Positions 5,660 to 10,194 of a stretch of 10,194 nt of DNA are shown here, piece by piece. The position numbers and the translations under genes are program-made. The DNA is from Paraprevotella sp. (GTDB taxonomy: Bacteria > Bacteroidota > Bacteroidia > Bacteroidales > Bacteroidaceae), in contig JAFOXE010000026.1 of NCBI GenBank assembly GCA_017425765.1, forward strand, positions 1 through 10,194, written 5' to 3'. Numbering within the stretch: the stretch's first letter is position 1; each line of letters begins with the position of its first letter. A model generated the notes under the pieces. That model made no database searches. It had not been told where the DNA came from and worked only from the letters and a program-made list of their open reading frames with translations.

Positions 5660-7228
5660 ATGGCGGAACAGAAAAGAACCTCACGTCGCTCCTCTACAAG
5701 GACTAAGGCGGCAGAAGGACCTATTGAAGATGCATACGGACACTTACAGCCTCAAAACCTTGATCTTGAAGAAGCTGTGTTGGGTGCATTGATGATTGAA
5801 AAAGATGCTTATTCGTTGGTCAGTGAAATTTTAAGACCGGAAAGTTTTTACGATCATCGTCATCAACTTATCTACGAGGCCATCCGTGCTTTGAGTTTAC
5901 AACAAAAGCCGGTGGACATACTTACTGTGTCCGAACACCTCGGCGTTATGGGACGTCTTGAAGAAGTTGGCGGACCTTTTTATGTCACACAGCTCAGTGG
6001 AAAGGTTGCTTCTTCGGCACATATTGAGTATCATGCCCGAATCATCGCTCAAAAATTCTTGGCGCGTGAGCTGATTCGTTTCACCAGCCAGGTGCAAACC
6101 AAAGCATTTGATGCCACAGTAGATGTAGACGACTTGATGCAAGAGGCCGAAGGTGCCTTGTTCGAGATATCGCAGCAAAACATGAAGAAGGATTACACAC
6201 AAATTAATCCTGTGCTTCATGAAGCTTATGAGTTATTGCAGAAAGCGGCTGCACGTACCGATGGTTTGAGTGGTTTAAGTAGTGGATTTGAACGACTCGA
6301 CAAGATGACCTCCGGTTGGCAAGCTTCCGACTTAATCATTATTGCTGCTCGTCCGGCTATGGGTAAAACAGCTTTTGTGTTGTCTATGGCCAAGAAAATG
6401 GCGATTGATATGAAGATTCCGGTGGCAATGTTTTCGCTTGAAATGAGCAACGTTCAGTTGGTAAATCGTATGATTGTGAACGTGTGCGAAATTCCCGGTG
6501 AGAAAATCAAGAGCGGACAGTTGGCACCCTATGAGTGGGGACAATTGGATAGTAAAATCACGCAAATGTATGATGCACCATTTTATGTCGATGATACTCC
6601 ATCTCTGTCGGTGTTCGAATTGCGTACAAAAGCCCGCCGATTGGTGCGTGAACATGGCGTCAAGGTAATCATGATTGACTATCTTCAGTTGATGAATGCA
6701 AGTGGTATGTCGTTTGGTAGTCGTCAGGAAGAAGTTAGTACTATTTCTCGTTCACTAAAGGGTTTGGCAAAGGAATTGAATATTCCAATCATTGCATTGA
6801 GCCAGTTGAATCGTGGTGTGGAAAGTCGTGAGGGTATCGATGGAAAACGTCCGCAACTAAGCGACCTTCGTGAATCCGGAGCAATTGAGCAGGATGCCGA
6901 TATGGTTTGCTTTATTCATCGTCCTGAGTATTATAAAATTTATGAGGACGAGAAAGGACGTGACCTTCGAGGAATGGCTGAAATTATTATTGCGAAGCAT
7001 CGTAATGGTGCCGTTGGTGATGTGTTGTTGAAGTTCAGAGGTGAATTTGCTCGCTTTCAGGATCCGGATGAAGATAATTATGTGCCCATGCCAGGCGAAA
7101 CGCCTATGTATGGTTCAAAGATGAATTCGGGTCAAATTACAATGCCTGGGAGCGACATGATGCCACCCCCTCCGTTGGACTCTTCACCATTTGGCGGACC
7201 AATGCCAGACGATGTGGTTCCTTTTTAG
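5660..7228 (+). CDS. dnaB: replicative DNA helicase DnaB
   Basis: DnaB is the hexameric 5'-3' helicase that unwinds the replication fork and binds primase. The 522-residue protein starts with a basic Ser/Arg/Lys tail (residues 4-16). The N-terminal DnaB domain follows, from PQNLDLEEAVLGALM (about 31-45) to about 135, then a linker and the RecA-like ATPase. In the ATPase, Walker A is ARPAMGKTA (230-238, Lys236/Thr237), Walker B is VIMIDYLQL with Asp340, the ALSQLNRGVE block follows, and the KHRNG motif is at 446-450. There is no intein. The core ends near residue 468. Beyond it lies a tail of about 55 residues rich in Pro, Met and Gly, with a PPPP run, ending in DDVVPF (517-522), which resembles the acidic C-terminal tip of SSB proteins. 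The ATG at 5660 fits the upstream promoter. The gene is divergent from ispE and followed by a strong hairpin, so it is probably monocistronic. Confidence 0.97.
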   Translation: MAEQKRTSRRSSTRTKAAEGPIEDAYGHLQPQNLDLEEAVLGALMIEKDAYSLVSEILRPESFYDHRHQLIYEAIRALSLQQKPVDILTVSEHLGVMGRLEEVGGPFYVTQLSGKVASSAHIEYHARIIAQKFLARELIRFTSQVQTKAFDATVDVDDLMQEAEGALFEISQQNMKKDYTQINPVLHEAYELLQKAAARTDGLSGLSSGFERLDKMTSGWQASDLIIIAARPAMGKTAFVLSMAKKMAIDMKIPVAMFSLEMSNVQLVNRMIVNVCEIPGEKIKSGQLAPYEWGQLDSKITQMYDAPFYVDDTPSLSVFELRTKARRLVREHGVKVIMIDYLQLMNASGMSFGSRQEEVSTISRSLKGLAKELNIPIIALSQLNRGVESREGIDGKRPQLSDLRESGAIEQDADMVCFIHRPEYYKIYEDEKGRDLRGMAEIIIAKHRNGAVGDVLLKFRGEFARFQDPDEDNYVPMPGETPMYGSKMNSGQITMPGSDMMPPPPLDSSPFGGPMPDDVVPF

Positions 7229-7258
7229 CAAATATGTAGAAGTAAACAAGATAATTTT

Positions 7259-7301
7259 AAGTGCGATAAACAAGACAAAGTGTGTTTTGTTTGTCGCACT
7301 T
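7259..7301 (+). terminator. long hairpin after dnaB, probable terminator
   Basis: An 18-bp stem (7259-7276 with 7284-7301), containing two G-T wobbles and no bulge, closes a 7-base loop, AAAGTGT. It starts 31 bases after the dnaB stop. The loop-side part of the 3' arm is T-rich (GTTTTGTTTG), but no T-tract follows the stem. It probably separates dnaB from the pheT promoter just downstream. Confidence 0.75.
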
Positions 7302-7304
7302 CTG

Positions 7305-7336
7305 CTTGGTAGGTTTCGAAAAAAGATGTAATTTTG
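7305..7336 (+). promoter_or_regulatory. Bacteroidetes-type promoter for pheT
   Basis: CTTG (7305-7308, near the -33 TTTG) is followed after 20 bases by TAATTTTG (7329-7336), an exact TAnnTTTG match. Transcription would start near 7343, giving a leader of about 35 AT-rich bases before the pheT ATG. I see no Phe-codon leader peptide or T-box structure. Confidence 0.65.
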
Positions 7337-7378
7337 CAACTCATTATGCGCATAACATAAAAACAATATATACATAGT

Positions 7379-9886
7379 ATGAATATTTCATATAATTGGC
7401 TAAAGGAATATGTCGACTTTGACATGACGGCCGAAGAGGTGGCCGCAGCTCTTACTTCCGGCGGATTGGAAGTAGGTTCGGTAGAGGAGGTGCAAACCAT
7501 CAAAGGCGGACTAAAGGGTTTGGTTATTGGTGAGGTGTTGACCTGCGAACCTCATCCTAATTCTGATCACATGCATGTTTGCATGGTAAATCTTGGTGAG
7601 GGCGAACCTCAGCAAATTGTATGTGGTGCCTCAAACGTTGCGGCCGGACAAAAGGTAGTTGTAGCAACATTAGGTTGCAAATTGTACGACGGCGACGAGT
7701 GTTTCACCATTAAAAAATCAAAACTTCGTGGTGTAGAAAGTAACGGTATGATATGTGCTGAGGACGAGATTGGCCTCGGAAATGATCATAACGGTATTAT
7801 TGTATTGCCTGATTCTGCCGTACCAGGAACACCAGCTGCAGAATATTTTAATATAAAGAGTGATTATCTTATAGAAGTAGACATCACTCCAAACCGCGCA
7901 GATGCTTGTTCACATTATGGTGTGGCCCGCGATTTGTATGCATGGTTAGTTCAAAACGGAAAAGAAACATCGTTGCACCGTCCGTCAGACGAGGCGTTTG
8001 CGGTGGATAATCATGATCTTGATTTTGACGTTGAGGTGCAAGCCACAGATGCATGTCCACGTTATTGTGCCGTGTCAATAAAAGGTTGCCAAGTAAAAGA
8101 GAGTCCTGAATGGTTGCAGAATAAACTTCGTGTGATAGGTTTGCGACCCATCAATAATATTGTGGACATCACAAACTACGTGATGTTTGCTTATGGACAA
8201 CCGTTGCACTGCTTCGATGCTGATATGGTAAAGGGTGGTAAGATTGTGGTAAAGACACTTCCGGAAGGTACACCTTTTGTAACTTTGGACGGTGTAGAAC
8301 ATAAATTGAGCGACCGTGATTTAGCAATTTGTAACACCGAAGAAGCAATGTGTATTGCCGGTGTGTTTGGCGGTAAGGGTAGCGGCACATACGAAACAAC
8401 AACCAATGTGTTACTCGAAAGTGCCTACTTCAATCCGACTTGGATTCGCAAGAGTGCACGCCGTCATGGTCTAAATACCGATGCGTCATTCCGCTTTGAA
8501 CGTGGTATTGATCCTAATGGTCAGATTTATGCTTTGAAGCAGGCTGCGTTGTTGTGTAAAGAACTTGCCGGTGGTGAAATTGCCATGGAAATTAAGGATG
8601 TTTATCCGACGCCAATACAAGATTTTATTGTAGACTTAAGCTACGAATATGTAAATGCTTTAATTGGTAAAGACATCCCCATAGATACTGTTAAGAGTAT
8701 TGTTACTAGTCTTGAAATGCAGATTCTTGAAGAATCAGAATCCGGTATTAAACTTCAAGTTCCGGCCTATAGAGTGGATGTGCAGCGTCCGTGTGATGTG
8801 GTAGAAGACATTCTTCGTATCTATGGTTACAATAACATTGAGATTCCTACCACGCTTAATTCAAGTATATCAATAAAAGGTGATGCAGACAAGAGTCATA
8901 AGTTGCAAAATATTATTGCAGAACAACTTGTTGGTTGCGGATTCAATGAGATCCTAAACAATTCACTTACTCGTGGTGCTTATTACGAAAACCTTGCATC
9001 GTATCCGGCAGAAAATCTTGTTTCGTTAATGAACCCGTTGAGCGCCGATTTGAATTCTATGCGTCAAACTTTGTTGTTTGGTGGATTGGAAAACATTGCA
9101 CACAACGCCAATCGAAAAAATGCTGACCTTCGTTTCTTTGAATTTGGTAATTGTTATTACTTTCATAAAGAACGTAAGTGTGCTGACATTATCCCCGGTG
9201 TAAGTAGTAGTCGTGAGCCTGAGGTTATTAAGCATGTGCTTGATGCATATTCAGAGGATGCTCACCTTGGTTTGTGGGTAACAGGTAAACGTGTAAGTGG
9301 CTCGTGGGCGCATCCCAATGAGGACAGTAGCTTCTACGAGTTGAAGGCGTATGTAATGAATATTTTGTCTCGCCTTGGCGTTTCGGCCGGAAGTCTTGTA
9401 ATTGCACCTTGCACCAACGATATCTTCTCAAAAGCTATTGAAATTCAAAACAGAGGAGGTAAAACTCTTGTGATGATGGGTGTAGTAAGTTCGAAAATTC
9501 AACGCTCATTTGACATTGACAACGAGGTGTACTTTGCTGACTTGAATTGGAAAATGTTGATGAAAGCCATCCGCAATAACAAGATTAGTTATCGTGAAAT
9601 CAGTAAATACCCTGCTGTGAGTCGCGACCTTGCACTTTTGCTTGACAAGCAAATAGAATTTGCAGAAATCGAAAGAATAGCTTACGCTACGGAAAAGAAG
9701 CTCCTCAAGGAAGTTAAATTGTTTGACGTTTACGAAGGTAAGAATTTGGAGGCTGGAAAGAAAAGTTATGCTGTAAACTTTATCCTTCAAGATGAGAACA
9801 AAACGCTTAACGACAAACAAATAGATGCTATTATGTCTAAGTTGATTGCTAATCTTGAGAGCAAATTGGGCGCTAAGTTGAGATAA
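7379..9886 (+). CDS. pheT: phenylalanine-tRNA ligase, beta subunit
   Basis: PheT pairs with the alpha subunit PheS in an alpha2-beta2 enzyme that charges tRNA-Phe in the cytoplasm. The beta chain supplies tRNA-binding and editing domains. At 835 residues it is slightly longer than E. coli PheT (795). In order, the domains are: an N-terminal MNISYNWLKEYVDF start; a tRNA-binding OB fold at about 46-150 (PHPNSDHMHVC, GVESNGMICA); the DITPNRADACSHYGVARDL block near 168-188; the B3/B4 editing domain at about 215-390, closing with FRFERGIDP near 370; the B5 domain at about 405-480 with DVVEDILRIYGYNNIEIP; the catalytic-like core; and a C-terminal FDX-ACB anticodon-binding domain at about 743-835 (SKYPAVSRDLALLLD). 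No frame disruption is seen. pheS is not in this window. The gene has its own promoter after the dnaB terminator, and yebC follows 47 bp downstream on the same strand. Confidence 0.97.
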   Translation: MNISYNWLKEYVDFDMTAEEVAAALTSGGLEVGSVEEVQTIKGGLKGLVIGEVLTCEPHPNSDHMHVCMVNLGEGEPQQIVCGASNVAAGQKVVVATLGCKLYDGDECFTIKKSKLRGVESNGMICAEDEIGLGNDHNGIIVLPDSAVPGTPAAEYFNIKSDYLIEVDITPNRADACSHYGVARDLYAWLVQNGKETSLHRPSDEAFAVDNHDLDFDVEVQATDACPRYCAVSIKGCQVKESPEWLQNKLRVIGLRPINNIVDITNYVMFAYGQPLHCFDADMVKGGKIVVKTLPEGTPFVTLDGVEHKLSDRDLAICNTEEAMCIAGVFGGKGSGTYETTTNVLLESAYFNPTWIRKSARRHGLNTDASFRFERGIDPNGQIYALKQAALLCKELAGGEIAMEIKDVYPTPIQDFIVDLSYEYVNALIGKDIPIDTVKSIVTSLEMQILEESESGIKLQVPAYRVDVQRPCDVVEDILRIYGYNNIEIPTTLNSSISIKGDADKSHKLQNIIAEQLVGCGFNEILNNSLTRGAYYENLASYPAENLVSLMNPLSADLNSMRQTLLFGGLENIAHNANRKNADLRFFEFGNCYYFHKERKCADIIPGVSSSREPEVIKHVLDAYSEDAHLGLWVTGKRVSGSWAHPNEDSSFYELKAYVMNILSRLGVSAGSLVIAPCTNDIFSKAIEIQNRGGKTLVMMGVVSSKIQRSFDIDNEVYFADLNWKMLMKAIRNNKISYREISKYPAVSRDLALLLDKQIEFAEIERIAYATEKKLLKEVKLFDVYEGKNLEAGKKSYAVNFILQDENKTLNDKQIDAIMSKLIANLESKLGAKLR

Positions 9887-9933
9887 AATATATAAAAATA
9901 CACGTAAAATATTATACATAAAAATCATATCCA

Positions 9934-10194
9934 ATGGGAAGAGCATTTGAGTATCGCAAAGCCGCGAAAATGAAGAGATGGGGACACATGGCTAAGACCT
10001 TTACCAGACTTGGTAAGCAAATTGCTATTGCTGTTAAAGCAGGTGGCCCGGAACCGGAGAACAATCCAACTTTACGTTCTGTAATTGCAACTTGTAAGCG
10101 TGAGAACATGCCGAAGGACAATATCGAACGTGCCATTAAAAACGCAATGGGTAAAGACCAAAGCGAATACAAGGGAATGACTTACGAAGGATAC
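9934..10194 (+). CDS. yebC: YebC/PmpR (TACO1-like) family protein, 3'-truncated by window edge
   Basis: The first 87 codons are present, and the frame is open to the last base. The start MGRAFEYRKAAKMKRWGHMAK and the blocks AVKAGGPEPENNPTLRSVI, KRENMPKDNIERAIKNAMG and YEGY are diagnostic of the YebC/DUF28 family. The family was named for DNA-binding regulators such as PmpR. More recent work on bacterial YebC and mitochondrial TACO1 points to a translation role at polyproline stretches, and which role applies here cannot be told from sequence. It begins 47 bp after the pheT stop with only AT-rich sequence between and no clear terminator, so it may be co-transcribed with pheT. The full protein is usually about 240 residues, so roughly two thirds lies beyond the window. 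Confidence 0.93.
   Translation, partial: MGRAFEYRKAAKMKRWGHMAKTFTRLGKQIAIAVKAGGPEPENNPTLRSVIATCKRENMPKDNIERAIKNAMGKDQSEYKGMTYEGY

Noticed and set aside
7229..7378. Possible T-box or Phe attenuator before pheT
   Set aside because: The hairpin at 7259-7301 lies upstream of the predicted pheT promoter, so it belongs to the dnaB end. No leader peptide with Phe codons and no T-box motif was seen.
9506..9946. 146-codon minus-strand frame opposite the pheT 3' end
   Set aside because: It is fully antisense to the conserved FDX-ACB domain of PheT, with no recognisable domain and no promoter evidence.

Overview
The window looks like an ordinary chromosomal segment from a member of the Bacteroidales, probably Prevotella or Bacteroides-like. 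The evidence is the Bacteroidetes promoter form (TAnnTTTG -7 boxes before dnaB, ispE, pheT and the minus-strand exported-protein gene), AT-rich leaders without strong Shine-Dalgarno sequences, a eukaryotic-type glycogen branching enzyme, and an ispE / dnaB / pheT / yebC neighbourhood that I recall from Bacteroidales genomes. I cannot fix the genus from sequence alone.

Layout: positions 1-1724 (+) are the 3' part of a GH13 glycogen branching enzyme gene (glgB), cut at the left window edge. A short gap with a hairpin follows, then a 381-residue membrane protein of unknown function (1806-2951, +). Its end converges on a minus-strand gene (3019-4440) for a secreted, Arg/Ser/Asn-rich, repeat-containing protein. 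A perfect 13-bp hairpin between the two can terminate both. Upstream of the minus-strand gene lie a Bacteroidetes-type promoter, a pair of similar inverted-repeat boxes spaced 22 bp apart, and two hairpins that probably terminate ispE.

Next comes ispE (4666-5547, -), a kinase of the non-mevalonate isoprenoid pathway. It is divergent from dnaB (5660-7228, +), the replicative helicase, and the two share a 112-bp promoter region. A long hairpin separates dnaB from pheT (7379-9886, +), the phenylalanyl-tRNA synthetase beta chain, which has its own promoter. The first 87 codons of a YebC/PmpR-family gene (9934 onward, +) run off the right edge.

The genes are mostly housekeeping (glycogen synthesis, isoprenoid precursor synthesis, replication, tRNA charging, translation or regulation) and do not form one pathway. 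I see no mobile element, CRISPR array, tRNA or rRNA, and no defence or biosynthetic cluster. The points most worth a second look are the SSB-like acidic tip (DDVVPF) at the C-terminus of DnaB, the 30-residue repeat array in the exported basic protein, and the paired dyad boxes over its promoter.
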